Below, one piece after another: positions 16,165 to 24,721 of a stretch of 48,204 bases of DNA; positions within the stretch are counted from its first letter, which is position 1; each line of letters begins with the position of its first letter. The notes beneath the pieces are model-generated. The model did not search any database. It was given only the letters and a program-made list of their open reading frames with translations, and was not told where the DNA came from. Where the stretch lies: positions 148,336 through 196,539 of the forward strand of contig CAJUDM010000003.1 of assembly GCA_910584915.1 (NCBI GenBank), read 5' to 3'. This DNA is from an uncultured Lachnospiraceae bacterium (GTDB lineage Bacteria > Bacillota > Clostridia > Lachnospirales > Lachnospiraceae). The position numbers were made by a program, and so were the translations under genes.

Positions 16165-17934
16165 ATGGGGATATGGGAGATACTGGGCATTTCGCCTGTC
16201 AGAGATAAAAGACAGATAAAAAGGGCGTATGCCGCCCGCACGAAAGAGATCCATCCGGAGGATGCGCCGGAGGAGTTCAGGCTGCTTTATGCGGCGTATC
16301 AGGCGGCGCTGCAATATGCGGAGAATCCGGCGTATGAGGAGGACGGCAGCAGTGCCCTGATGCCGGATGGCGAAGAGAGCGCGCGCAGCGGGGATGCGCA
16401 TGCCCTGCAGGAGCCTGAGTCTACGGAACCTGAGAAGGGGGATGAGTCTGTTCCTGAGAGAGAAGCGGCTAAAGCGGGGCAGGATGAGGCGCCGGACGAG
16501 ATAATACGGGAGGAAGATGAGCTGGGAGCCTACTTTGAGAGACAGGCGCGGGAGAGGGATAAAAAGATTGCTCTTTTTGTCGAAAAATGGAAAAATATCA
16601 GATCAGAGTACTGGAAGCAGGAGGTGAAGGACTGGTGGAAGAACTATCTGGAGTCGGAAGATTTTCGGGAGATCCAGTGGTATCCTGCGCTTGTGAAATT
16701 GCTCGGGGAGGATATGGAACGGCAGCTTTCCAATGATGATACCATACGGCTGGCCTTCTGGGACGCCTATGGATTTAAGGATTACGGGGAGGAAAAAAAT
16801 TATACCTATCAGGAGGATCTGCAAAAGCTCCGGAAAGCGCTGTACCCCGTCTATGAGAGACGAAAGAGACGGCAGGAGAGGGAACTTCAGGAGAGGATAA
16901 ACCGGCAGAAAGAGGAAAAAAGCAATAAAGTGTATGCGGGGGTCGTATGCCTGGCTCTTGCAATCTTTATCCTCAGTGTTTTCGGAAAGCATGTGGGAAT
17001 AGCGACAGAGGGGCGCATGTATGTGGAATCTTATATGGAAAAGAAGTATCCGCAGGATAAATTTTCAAGGCCAAAAAGAGTAGAGAAGACGGACAACAGG
17101 GCGGTATATGAGATGTCTTCCCTGTCTCATCCGGATATTTCCGTGACGGTGGAATTAAGTTATGACGTCGATGATGAGATCTATGCGGAGAGCGAGGACT
17201 ATGGCGAGCAGCTCCTCCGGTACTACGGAGAGCAGTACGGCTTTACATGCGGAGGGATGACAGGAGCGTTTCGAACGTATCCTGCCCGGGAGAGGATCGC
17301 GGTATTATATTATTCTGATGACGATGCGATCGATGAGTTCTGTGCTGCGGTGATCGGAATGTTTCAGGAACAGGAGGAGTTACAGCAGCTGGATTTTGTG
17401 GGGATCTGTAAGAAGGGTGTGCTGTATCCGGATGTGTTTGTGAGAGGAGGAGTGCGGGGATGCCGTCCTGTGAAAGTGCAGATCTACAGGCCCTGGGAAA
17501 TGGACAGCAGCCAGATGGAGGACATGGTCAGAGAGGCCGATATCGGATATATGTTCCACTTTGAGCCGTGGAATATTACGTGGGAGCAGTACCGGGAATG
17601 GGGACCGGCATACGGGGAGATGTGTGAGAGGCTTGAGGAGGAGTATGAATCCGGCTTTTGGTATACTTTGTGCCGGAATGGTGAGGATATCTGCAGCATT
17701 TATATCCCAATCTACACCTATGACGGGTATGATTCCGTAATAGAAGGGGTGTATTTTGAGACACATACCAGAATGATCCTTGTCGGAGACACCTATTTTT
17801 ATCTGATGGCAGAGGGGGCGTTTCCTGAGGCGGCGGAAGACGGGAGCGGCTTTTTTGTGGAGAAGGGAGGAGAGTCTTATTTCTTCGGGGAAGATGAGGA
17901 GGAAGAATTGAGCGATGTGGAGGAGTTTCTTTGA
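16165..17934 (+). CDS. Membrane-anchored J-domain co-chaperone with large extracytoplasmic part
   Basis: This 589-residue protein has an N-terminal J-like domain (1-55, starting MGIWEILGISPVRDKRQIKRAY). The usual His-Pro-Asp signature is His-Pro-Glu (IHPEDAPEEF), a variant I associate with DjlB/DjlC-type proteins. An acidic linker and a helical, charged cytoplasmic region follow (about 110-250). One membrane helix spans about 256-274 (VYAGVVCLALAIFILSVFG), and about 315 residues lie beyond it, presumably outside the cell, in no domain I recognise. It starts 9 bases after the Hsp70 stop behind GGAGAAGG, so the two are co-translated. The likely role is recruiting the Hsp70 to the membrane, which is inferred from context. 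Confidence 0.82.
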   Translation: MGIWEILGISPVRDKRQIKRAYAARTKEIHPEDAPEEFRLLYAAYQAALQYAENPAYEEDGSSALMPDGEESARSGDAHALQEPESTEPEKGDESVPEREAAKAGQDEAPDEIIREEDELGAYFERQARERDKKIALFVEKWKNIRSEYWKQEVKDWWKNYLESEDFREIQWYPALVKLLGEDMERQLSNDDTIRLAFWDAYGFKDYGEEKNYTYQEDLQKLRKALYPVYERRKRRQERELQERINRQKEEKSNKVYAGVVCLALAIFILSVFGKHVGIATEGRMYVESYMEKKYPQDKFSRPKRVEKTDNRAVYEMSSLSHPDISVTVELSYDVDDEIYAESEDYGEQLLRYYGEQYGFTCGGMTGAFRTYPARERIAVLYYSDDDAIDEFCAAVIGMFQEQEELQQLDFVGICKKGVLYPDVFVRGGVRGCRPVKVQIYRPWEMDSSQMEDMVREADIGYMFHFEPWNITWEQYREWGPAYGEMCERLEEEYESGFWYTLCRNGEDICSIYIPIYTYDGYDSVIEGVYFETHTRMILVGDTYFYLMAEGAFPEAAEDGSGFFVEKGGESYFFGEDEEEELSDVEEFL

Positions 17935-17971
17935 AGCGGGATCGCAACAGTCCGGCCGGAAAGTTGAACAG

Positions 17972-17989
17972 TTGCCCGAAATCGGGCAA
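17972..17989 (+). terminator. Hairpin after the J-protein gene, weak terminator candidate
   Basis: A perfect 7-bp stem (TTGCCCG and CGGGCAA) with the loop AAAT lies 38 bases after the stop. It is followed by AAAGCAGATTTT rather than a clean T run, so termination is uncertain. Confidence 0.35.
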
Positions 17990-18004
17990 AAGCAGATTTT
18001 CCCA

Positions 18005-18010
18005 TTGACA
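18005..18010 (+). promoter_or_regulatory. Probable -35 of the metK promoter
   Basis: A perfect TTGACA lies 53 bases before the riboswitch. The matching -10 is weak (TATCGT at 18028 with a 17-base spacer), so only the -35 is called. Confidence 0.4.
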
Positions 18011-18062
18011 AACCGTTCCGCAGGTGATATCGTAGCAATATAGAAAATTTCACAGAGAATCT

Positions 18063-18213
18063 CTCTTATTCAGAGTGGTGGAGGTACATAGGACCTGTGA
18101 AGCCACGGCAACCCCTAAAACGGAAGGTGCCAACCTGAGCGAATGAATGATCGAACAATAAGAGGATTTGAGGTTAAAACCCGAGTCCGCTTCATTGTTG
18201 AGGCGGTTTTTTT
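18063..18213 (+). ncRNA. SAM-I (S-box) riboswitch with terminator, controlling metK
   Basis: The S-box aptamer is recognisable: P1 pairs CTCTTATT (18063-18070) with AATAAGAG (18157-18164), and conserved blocks include AGAGTGGTGGAGG, GAAGCCACGGCAACC and AAGGTGCCAACCTG. The expression platform follows: a stem CCGCTTCA/TGAGGCGG with a TTGT loop (18187-18206) and seven T residues, an intrinsic terminator. By the known mechanism, bound S-adenosylmethionine lets the terminator form and stops transcription of metK, giving product feedback. Exact aptamer edges are by eye. Confidence 0.93.
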
Positions 18214-18360
18214 ATGCGCAGGGGCGCACAGAGAAATTTGCTGCTTGGGCGGCGTGCGCCCCGCGCGGCGGGCAGGGGAAGATGGCTCTTCCCTGCTCGA
18301 TCGTGCAGAGATACGAAGGGAAATTTTCAGAATCTATCGTTTTTACAGGAGGAAATACAA

Positions 18361-19560
18361 ATGGAGAAAAGATTATTTACTTCAGAATCCGTCACAGAGG
18401 GGCATCCCGACAAAGTCTGCGACGCGATCTCCGACGCGATCCTGGACGCCTGCATGGAGCAGGATCCGATGAGCCGTGTGGCGTGTGAGACAGCGGCGTG
18501 TACAGGATTTGTGCTGGTGACCGGTGAGATCACAACGAAGGCATATGTGGATATGCAGAAGGTAGTGCGCGACACGGTGAAGGAGATCGGCTACGACAAG
18601 TCCGACTATGGCTTTGACGCCAACACCTGCGCGGTGCTTGTCGCCATCGATGAGCAGTCTTCCGATATCGCCATGGGTGTTGACAAGGCGCTCGAGGCAA
18701 AGAAGGCGGAAGCGGAGAGCGGGATGAACGATGCGCAGCTGGAAGCCATAGGCGCAGGCGACCAGGGCATGATGTTCGGCTATGCAACCAACGAGACGGA
18801 GGACTATATGCCCTATCCCATCGACCTGGCGCACAAGCTGGCAAAGCAGCTCACGAAAGTCAGGAAGGACGGGACGTTAAAATATCTGCGGCCGGACGGC
18901 AAGAGCCAGGTTTCCGTGGAGTATGACGAGGCGGGAAAACCGGTGAGGCTGGAGGCGGTGGTGCTCTCCACGCAGCATGACGAGGATGTGACGCAGGAAC
19001 AGATCCATGAGGATATCAAAAAATATGTGTTTGATCCGGTGCTCCCGGCGGAGATGATCGATGAGGAGACAAAGTTCTTTATCAATCCCACAGGGCGTTT
19101 CGTGATCGGCGGGCCTCACGGGGACGCAGGGCTGACAGGCAGAAAGATCATCGTGGATACATATGGCGGGTACGCGCGCCACGGCGGCGGCGCCTTCTCC
19201 GGCAAGGACTGCACGAAGGTGGACCGCAGCGCGGCTTATGCGGCGAGGTATGTGGCGAAGAACATCGTGGCGGCAGGGCTTGCGGATAAGTGCGAGATCC
19301 AGCTTTCCTACGCCATCGGTGTAGCGCAGCCCACTTCCGTTATGGTGGACACGGACGGGACGGGAAAGGTTTCCGATGAGAAGCTTGTGGATATCATCAG
19401 AGAAAACTTTGACCTTCGTCCGGCGGGCATCATCAAGATGTTGGATTTGAGGCGCCCGATCTACAAACAGACTGCGGCATACGGACATTTCGGCAGAAAT
19501 GATCTGGATCTTCCGTGGGAGAGACTGGATAAGGTTGAAAATCTGAAGAAATACCTGTAA
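18361..19560 (+). CDS. metK: S-adenosylmethionine synthetase
   Basis: MetK makes S-adenosylmethionine from methionine and ATP in the cytoplasm. The 399-residue length is normal. Signature stretches are present: TSESVTEGHPDKVCD at the start, GAGDQGMMFGYA, and GGAFSGKDCTKVDRSAAY in the active site. The ATG at 18361 follows AGGAGG and begins MEKRLFTSES. The same frame is open further upstream into the riboswitch region, but that extension is leader sequence. The SAM-I riboswitch upstream gives feedback control by the product, and a terminator follows. Confidence 0.97.
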   Translation: MEKRLFTSESVTEGHPDKVCDAISDAILDACMEQDPMSRVACETAACTGFVLVTGEITTKAYVDMQKVVRDTVKEIGYDKSDYGFDANTCAVLVAIDEQSSDIAMGVDKALEAKKAEAESGMNDAQLEAIGAGDQGMMFGYATNETEDYMPYPIDLAHKLAKQLTKVRKDGTLKYLRPDGKSQVSVEYDEAGKPVRLEAVVLSTQHDEDVTQEQIHEDIKKYVFDPVLPAEMIDEETKFFINPTGRFVIGGPHGDAGLTGRKIIVDTYGGYARHGGGAFSGKDCTKVDRSAAYAARYVAKNIVAAGLADKCEIQLSYAIGVAQPTSVMVDTDGTGKVSDEKLVDIIRENFDLRPAGIIKMLDLRRPIYKQTAAYGHFGRNDLDLPWERLDKVENLKKYL

Positions 19561-19588
19561 AATGTTGATAACAGTTCAGCCATAAAAT

Positions 19589-19643
19589 AATCTGCAGGCT
19601 GTGCGTGGGTGCCTGCACACAGAGCACTGACTGCAGATTTTTT
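19589..19643 (+). terminator. Rho-independent terminator after metK
   Basis: AATCTGCAG (19589-19597) pairs with CTGCAGATT (19631-19639), with a GC-rich inner region that can also fold, followed by T residues to 19643. Confidence 0.75.
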
Positions 19644-19779
19644 ATGAGCGGAACGCCCTCACATGAAATAAAAGGTGAGCCGCCTGGACGGCGCCGGATG
19701 CGGAGCAGACGCTTTTATGAATGTGTGGGCTGAATTGTTATCAACATTTTTTGTTTACAAGTATGAAGGAGAAAACGCC

Positions 19780-22700
19780 ATGGCTTTTACCCATTTGCAT
19801 GTCCATACAGAGTACAGTTTGTTAGACGGTTCCAACAAGATAAAAGAATATGTGAAAAGGGTGAAGGAGCTGGGCATGGATTCCGCGGCGATCACGGACC
19901 ACGGGGTGATGTACGGCGTCATTGATTTTTATCGCGCCTGCAAGGAGGAGGGGATCAATCCGATCCTGGGGTGCGAGGTGTATGTGGCACCCAATTCCAG
20001 GTTTGACCGGGAGATAACCGGGGGTGAGGACAGATATTACCATCTGGTGCTGTTGGCGGAGAACAATAAAGGGTATGAGAACCTGATGAAGATCGTGAGC
20101 CGCGGGCATACGGAGGGGTATTACTACAGGCCCAGGGTGGACATGGAGGTTTTGCGGGAGTTCCACGAGGGGATCATTGCGCTCTCAGCCTGTCTTGCCG
20201 GGGAGGTGCCCCGCTATATCGAGAAGGGGATGATCGAGGAGGCGGAGAAGGCGGCATTAAAATATGAGGAGTGTTTCGGGAAGGGCAGCTATTTTCTGGA
20301 ACTGCAGGATCACGGCATTCCGGCGCAGTCCACGGTGAACGCGGCGCTTATAGGTATGTCCAAAAAGCTGGATATTCCGCTGGTCTGCACAAACGATGTC
20401 CACTATACCTATGCGGAGGATGTGGAGCCCCACGATATCCTGCTCTGTATCCAGACCGGAAAGAAACTCTCCGACGAGAACCGGATGCGCTATGAGGGCG
20501 GTCAGTATTACGTCAAGAGCGAGGAGGAGATGAAGGGACTGTTTCCCTACGCCTGGGAGGCGGTGGAGAATACACAGCGGATCGCGGACAGGTGTCATGT
20601 GGAGATCGAGTTCGGCGTGACAAAACTGCCGGAGTATGAGGTGCCGGAAGGATTTACATCCCTGACATATCTGGAGTATCTCTGCGATAAGGGCATGAAG
20701 GAGAGATACCCCGGGGGAGGGAAGGAGTTGGAAGAGCGCCTCGCCTATGAACTGGGCGTGATCCGGGATATGGGCTATGTGGACTATTTTCTGATCGTCT
20801 GGGATTATATCAACTACGCGAGGAAACATGACATTCCTGTCGGACCCGGCAGGGGTTCGGCGGCGGGCAGTATTGTCTCCTACTGTCTCCGGATCACGGA
20901 CATCGATCCGATCAAGTACGGGCTTTTGTTTGAGCGCTTCTTAAACCCCGAGCGTGTCTCCATGCCGGATATCGATGTGGATTTCGGGGATGAGGGAAGG
21001 CAGGATGTGATCGATTATGTGCGGGATAAATACGGCGAGGATCGGGTGGTGCAGATCGTGACATTCGGCACCATGGCGGCAAAGGCTGTGATCCGGGATG
21101 TGGGGCGCGTGATGGAACTGCCCTATGCCTATGTGGACTCCATCGCAAAGCTGGTGCCGAGAGAACTGAATATCACGATCGAGAGGGCATTGAAGATCAA
21201 TCCGGAGTTTAAGCAGCTCTATGAGAACGACGAGCAGGTAAAGCGGCTGATCGATATGTGCAGGAAACTGGAGGGGCTGCCGAGAAACATGTCCATGCAT
21301 GCGGCAGGCGTGGTGATCTGTAAGGAGCCGGCAGAGGATTTTGTGCCCCTTGCAAGAGCGCAGGACGGCTCCATCGTGACGGAGTTTACGATGACGACGA
21401 TAGAGGAACTGGGGCTTCTCAAGATGGACTTTCTGGGGCTCAGGAACCTGGGTGTGATCCAGAACACCTGCCGGATGATAGCCGAGGAGGGCGGCGATGC
21501 GCCGGATCTGGAGCATATGGAATTTGATGACGACAAGGTATTTGCGGCAATAGGCACCGGAAAGACAGAGGGGGTGTTCCAGCTGGAAAGCGGCGGCATG
21601 CGGAACTTTATGAAGGAGTTGAAGCCCCGGAATTTTGAGGATATCATAGCCGGTATTTCCCTGTTCCGTCCCGGCCCCATGGACTTTATCCCGAAGTATA
21701 TCAAGGGAAAGAACAGCGAGGGCGAGGTGAGTTACTCCTGCCCGGAGTTAGAGCCGATCCTTGCGCCGACCTACGGCTGTATTGTGTACCAGGAACAGGT
21801 GATGCAGATCGTCCGGGATCTTGGCGGCTATACGCTGGGCAGGAGCGACCTGGTGCGCCGCGCCATGAGCAAGAAAAAGCAGTATGTGATGGAGCAGGAG
21901 CGGAAAAACTTTATCTACGGCAATGCGGAGGAGAATGTGCCGGGCTGTGTGGCAAGAGGGATTCCCGAGCAGGTGGCGAAACAGATCTATGAGGACATGA
22001 CAGATTTTGCCAAGTATGCATTCAATAAATCCCACGCTGCCTGCTATGCGGTGGTCGCCTATCAGACGGCATGGTTAAAGTATTATTATCCGGTGGAATT
22101 TATGGCGGCGCTCCTCACTTCGGTGATCAACAATCCGGGGAAGGTGGCGGAGTATATTCTGGTGTGCCGGAATATGGGGATTCAGATCCTGTCGCCGGAT
22201 ATCAATGAGGGGGAGACCGGATTTTCGGTATCGAACGGCAGTATCCGCTATGCGTTGACCGCTATCCGTTCCATCGGGAGGCCCGCCATCGACGCCCTTG
22301 TGGAGGAGAGGAAGGCGAGAGGCCCCTACACCAATATCAAGGATTTTATCACAAGACTGACCGGAGAAGTCAACAAAAAAGCGATGGAAAACCTGATCAA
22401 AGCGGGTGCCTTCGATTCCCTGGGCGGGACGAGAAAGCAGTATATGTGCGTCTACGTGCAGATCATGGAGGGCGTCCAGCAGGACAAAAAGAACAATATG
22501 GCGGGACAGATGTCGCTCTTTGACCTGGTGGAGGAGGATCAGAAGGAGGAGTTTGATGTGAAGCTGCCGGATGTGGGAGAGTACCCGAAGGAGTTGATGC
22601 TTTCCTTTGAGAAGGAGGTGCTGGGCATTTATATCAGCGGGCATCCGCTGGAGGAGTACCAGGACATCTGGGAGAAGCATATCACGGCGCGCACCGCGGA

Positions 22701-23226
22701 GTTTTATCTGCAGGAGGAGACCGGTGAAGCCGGTGTGTCGGACGGCAGCAGGGTGATGATCGGCGGTATGGTGGCGGATAAGACGATCAAGTACACAAAG
22801 GATAACAAGGTGATGGCGTTTATCAAACTGGAGGATCTCGTCGGTTCGGTGGAAGTCATTGTCTTCCCGAAGAGCTATGAGAAATATGCCGACAAGCTGA
22901 AGGAGGAGGAGAAGATTTTTATCTACGGACGGGTTTCGGCGGAGGAGGAGAAAGACGCCAAGCTGATCTGCGAGAAGATAGAAGGGTTTGACGAGATACC
23001 GAAAAAACTGTGGCTGAAGTTTGGTACGATGGCGTCATACAGGGAAAAGGAAGGGCAGGTGGAGGAGATCCTGAACGCTTCCGAGGGACCGGATCAGGTC
23101 ATCTATTATATAGAAGAGACAAAGCAGATGAAAAAGCTTCCGGCGAATAAAAATGTGCGGGCGGACAAGTCGGTGCTGGCGGCGCTGGAGGGACTGCTCT
23201 CCAAGGGGAATGTGAAAGTGCGATGA
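19780..23226 (+). CDS. dnaE: DNA polymerase III alpha subunit, DnaE type
   Basis: This C-family replicative polymerase has 1148 residues. It opens with a PHP domain (HLHVHTEYSLLDG), and the palm carries the catalytic Asp pair in MPDIDVDFGDEGR. GPGRGSAAGS and GLLKMDFLGLRNL are further family blocks. QMSLFD, about three quarters along, is the internal clamp-binding motif, and an OB-fold follows in the last 200 residues. The absence of a 3'-5' exonuclease insert separates it from PolC. I chose the ATG at 19780 because GAAGGAG precedes it and the PHP motif begins at residue 5. A longer frame from 19675 lacks this. In Firmicutes DnaE works with PolC, typically extending primers on the lagging strand. 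Confidence 0.96.
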   Translation: MAFTHLHVHTEYSLLDGSNKIKEYVKRVKELGMDSAAITDHGVMYGVIDFYRACKEEGINPILGCEVYVAPNSRFDREITGGEDRYYHLVLLAENNKGYENLMKIVSRGHTEGYYYRPRVDMEVLREFHEGIIALSACLAGEVPRYIEKGMIEEAEKAALKYEECFGKGSYFLELQDHGIPAQSTVNAALIGMSKKLDIPLVCTNDVHYTYAEDVEPHDILLCIQTGKKLSDENRMRYEGGQYYVKSEEEMKGLFPYAWEAVENTQRIADRCHVEIEFGVTKLPEYEVPEGFTSLTYLEYLCDKGMKERYPGGGKELEERLAYELGVIRDMGYVDYFLIVWDYINYARKHDIPVGPGRGSAAGSIVSYCLRITDIDPIKYGLLFERFLNPERVSMPDIDVDFGDEGRQDVIDYVRDKYGEDRVVQIVTFGTMAAKAVIRDVGRVMELPYAYVDSIAKLVPRELNITIERALKINPEFKQLYENDEQVKRLIDMCRKLEGLPRNMSMHAAGVVICKEPAEDFVPLARAQDGSIVTEFTMTTIEELGLLKMDFLGLRNLGVIQNTCRMIAEEGGDAPDLEHMEFDDDKVFAAIGTGKTEGVFQLESGGMRNFMKELKPRNFEDIIAGISLFRPGPMDFIPKYIKGKNSEGEVSYSCPELEPILAPTYGCIVYQEQVMQIVRDLGGYTLGRSDLVRRAMSKKKQYVMEQERKNFIYGNAEENVPGCVARGIPEQVAKQIYEDMTDFAKYAFNKSHAACYAVVAYQTAWLKYYYPVEFMAALLTSVINNPGKVAEYILVCRNMGIQILSPDINEGETGFSVSNGSIRYALTAIRSIGRPAIDALVEERKARGPYTNIKDFITRLTGEVNKKAMENLIKAGAFDSLGGTRKQYMCVYVQIMEGVQQDKKNNMAGQMSLFDLVEEDQKEEFDVKLPDVGEYPKELMLSFEKEVLGIYISGHPLEEYQDIWEKHITARTAEFYLQEETGEAGVSDGSRVMIGGMVADKTIKYTKDNKVMAFIKLEDLVGSVEVIVFPKSYEKYADKLKEEEKIFIYGRVSAEEEKDAKLICEKIEGFDEIPKKLWLKFGTMASYREKEGQVEEILNASEGPDQVIYYIEETKQMKKLPANKNVRADKSVLAALEGLLSKGNVKVR

Positions 23227-23286
23227 GAACTCTCTGAGGGAGTTGTGCAGGCGCTGCATGATGATCGTCTGGATTTGATTGAGTAC

Positions 23287-23315
23287 TTGAAAAATCCCCC
23301 GAAATAGATTATGAT
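23287..23315 (+). promoter_or_regulatory. SigA-type promoter for pfkA
   Basis: TTGAAA (23287-23292), a 17-base spacer and TATGAT (23310-23315) lie in the dnaE-pfkA gap, 63 bases before the pfkA start. Confidence 0.6.
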
Positions 23316-23378
23316 AAATCTGTTGCGGAAGATGAATTTTGTCCGAAAAAAAGCAGGAGAGCCGGAGGGAAAATTCGT

Positions 23379-24347
23379 ATGTCAAAGGAAATTAAAACAA
23401 TAGGCGTTCTGACAAGCGGCGGGGATGCGCCGGGGATGAATGCGGCGATCCGTGCGGTCGTCAGAAAAGCGATCAGTAACGGTGTGAAAGTAAAGGGAAT
23501 CAAAAAGGGCTATCAGGGGCTTTTGAACGAAGAGATCATAGATCTGGACAGGACCAGTGTGTCGGATACGATCCAGAGGGGCGGTACGATCCTGGGGACT
23601 GCGCGCTGTTCGGAGTTCAAATATGAGGAAGGACAGGCGAAGGGCGCAGAGATGTGCAGAAAACACGGTATCGACGGTATCGTGGTGATCGGCGGAGACG
23701 GTTCCTACCGTGGGGCGCAGGCGCTGGCACGCCATGGGATCAATACGATCGGTGTGCCGGGTACAATAGATCTGGATATCGCCTGTACGGAATATACGAT
23801 CGGCTTTGACACGGCGATCAATACGGCGATGCAGGCGATCGACAAGGTGAGGGATACATCCTCCTCCCATGAGCGATGCAGTATCATCGAGGTGATGGGC
23901 AGAAATGCCGGCTATATCGCGCTCTGGTGCGGTATTGCCAACGGCGCGGAGGATATTCTGATACCGGAAAAATATGATTACAATGAACAGCGCATCATCA
24001 ATAATATCATCAACAACAGGAAACACGGCAAGAGGCACCATATTATCATTAACGCGGAAGGAATAGGCCATTCCACTTCCATGGCAAGGAGGATCGAAGC
24101 GGCCACAGGCATGGAGACGAGGGCGACGATACTGGGCTACATGCAGAGAGGCGGTTCCCCCACCTGTAAAGACAGGGTGTATGCTTCCGTTATGGGGGCA
24201 TACGCGGCTGACATCCTCTGCAGCGGAAAGTCCAACAGAGTTGTGGCTTACCGGAAGGGGGAATACGTGGACTTCGATATCGAGGAAGCACTGCAGATGC
24301 AGAAAGAGATCCCGCAGTATATTTACGATGTGAGCGGTAGGCTTTAA
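23379..24347 (+). CDS. pfkA: ATP-dependent 6-phosphofructokinase
   Basis: PfkA phosphorylates fructose 6-phosphate to the 1,6-bisphosphate, the committed step of glycolysis. The length is 322 residues. The N-terminal SGGDAPGMNAAIR is classic. GGDGS at 105-109 has Gly where PPi-dependent enzymes have Asp, so ATP is the expected phosphate donor. The catalytic segment reads PGTIDLDIACTEYTIGFDTA, with Leu in place of the common Asn of TIDND. MGRNAGYIAL binds substrate. It follows dnaE, a neighbourhood common in Firmicutes. The ATG follows GGAGGG, and an unusually long inverted repeat follows the gene. Confidence 0.96.
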   Translation: MSKEIKTIGVLTSGGDAPGMNAAIRAVVRKAISNGVKVKGIKKGYQGLLNEEIIDLDRTSVSDTIQRGGTILGTARCSEFKYEEGQAKGAEMCRKHGIDGIVVIGGDGSYRGAQALARHGINTIGVPGTIDLDIACTEYTIGFDTAINTAMQAIDKVRDTSSSHERCSIIEVMGRNAGYIALWCGIANGAEDILIPEKYDYNEQRIINNIINNRKHGKRHHIIINAEGIGHSTSMARRIEAATGMETRATILGYMQRGGSPTCKDRVYASVMGAYAADILCSGKSNRVVAYRKGEYVDFDIEEALQMQKEIPQYIYDVSGRL

Positions 24348-24355
24348 GCAGTGCC

Positions 24356-24418
24356 AAAAAATGTAGAGATGAATTTTCGTCATGCTCGCATGTAAGAAAA
24401 TTCATCTCTACATTTTTT
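24356..24418. terminator. 22-bp perfect inverted repeat after pfkA, terminator or palindromic element
   Basis: Arms at 24356-24377 and 24397-24418 are perfect complements of 22 bases, starting in an A run and ending in six T residues, so the transcript would form a strong terminator for pfkA. The 19-base loop itself contains CATGC-TC-GCATG, a second hairpin. The arm is longer than in ordinary terminators, so it may also be a palindromic element. Confidence 0.8.
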
Positions 24419-24436
24419 GATAGGGCGCAGCCCGTA

Positions 24437-24690
24437 CATCCTCCGTACCTCCGGTACGGAGGATGAGCAGAGCGTAGAATGAGAAAGCCGAACCGGAGGT
24501 ACGGAGGATGAGCAGAGCGTAGAATGAGAAAGCCGAACCGGAGGTACGGAGGATGAGCAGAGCGGAAAATGAGAAAGCCGAACCGAAGGTACGGAGGATG
24601 AGCAGAGCGGAAAATGAAAAAGCCGAACCGGAGGTGCGGAGGATGAGCAGAGCGTAGAATGAGAAAGCCGTACCTCCGATGCGGAGGATG
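24437..24690. repeat. 45-bp tandem repeat array, six units, bounded by inverted hairpins
   Basis: GGATGAGCAG recurs at 24461, 24506, 24551, 24596, 24641 and 24686, an exact 45-bp period. Units differ at a few positions, such as GCGTAGAATGAG against GCGGAAAATGAG. The left end is a perfect 13-bp hairpin (24437-24449 and 24453-24465, loop TCC). The right end is a 6-bp hairpin CCTCCG-ATG-CGGAGG (24673-24687). At both ends GTACCTCCG is the inverse of the internal CGGAGGTAC. Units carry GGAGG then ATGAGCAGAGCG, resembling mini-cistrons (M-S-R-A-stop in some units). It fills the 374-bp gap between pfkA and the methyltransferase gene. It has no spacers, so it is not CRISPR. Confidence 0.9.
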
Positions 24691-24721
24691 AGCACTGCAG
24701 AGCGTGAGAAGGAGACATTTT

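Noticed and set aside
18214..18360. Extended start of metK
   Set aside because: It lies in the riboswitch leader. The ATG at 18361 has AGGAGG and the standard MetK N-terminus.
19675..19779. Extended start of dnaE
   Set aside because: The PHP domain should begin within a few residues of the start, which fits the ATG at 19780.
24437..24690. The 45-bp repeats as a CRISPR array
   Set aside because: The units are directly adjacent with no unique spacers between them, and no cas genes lie nearby.
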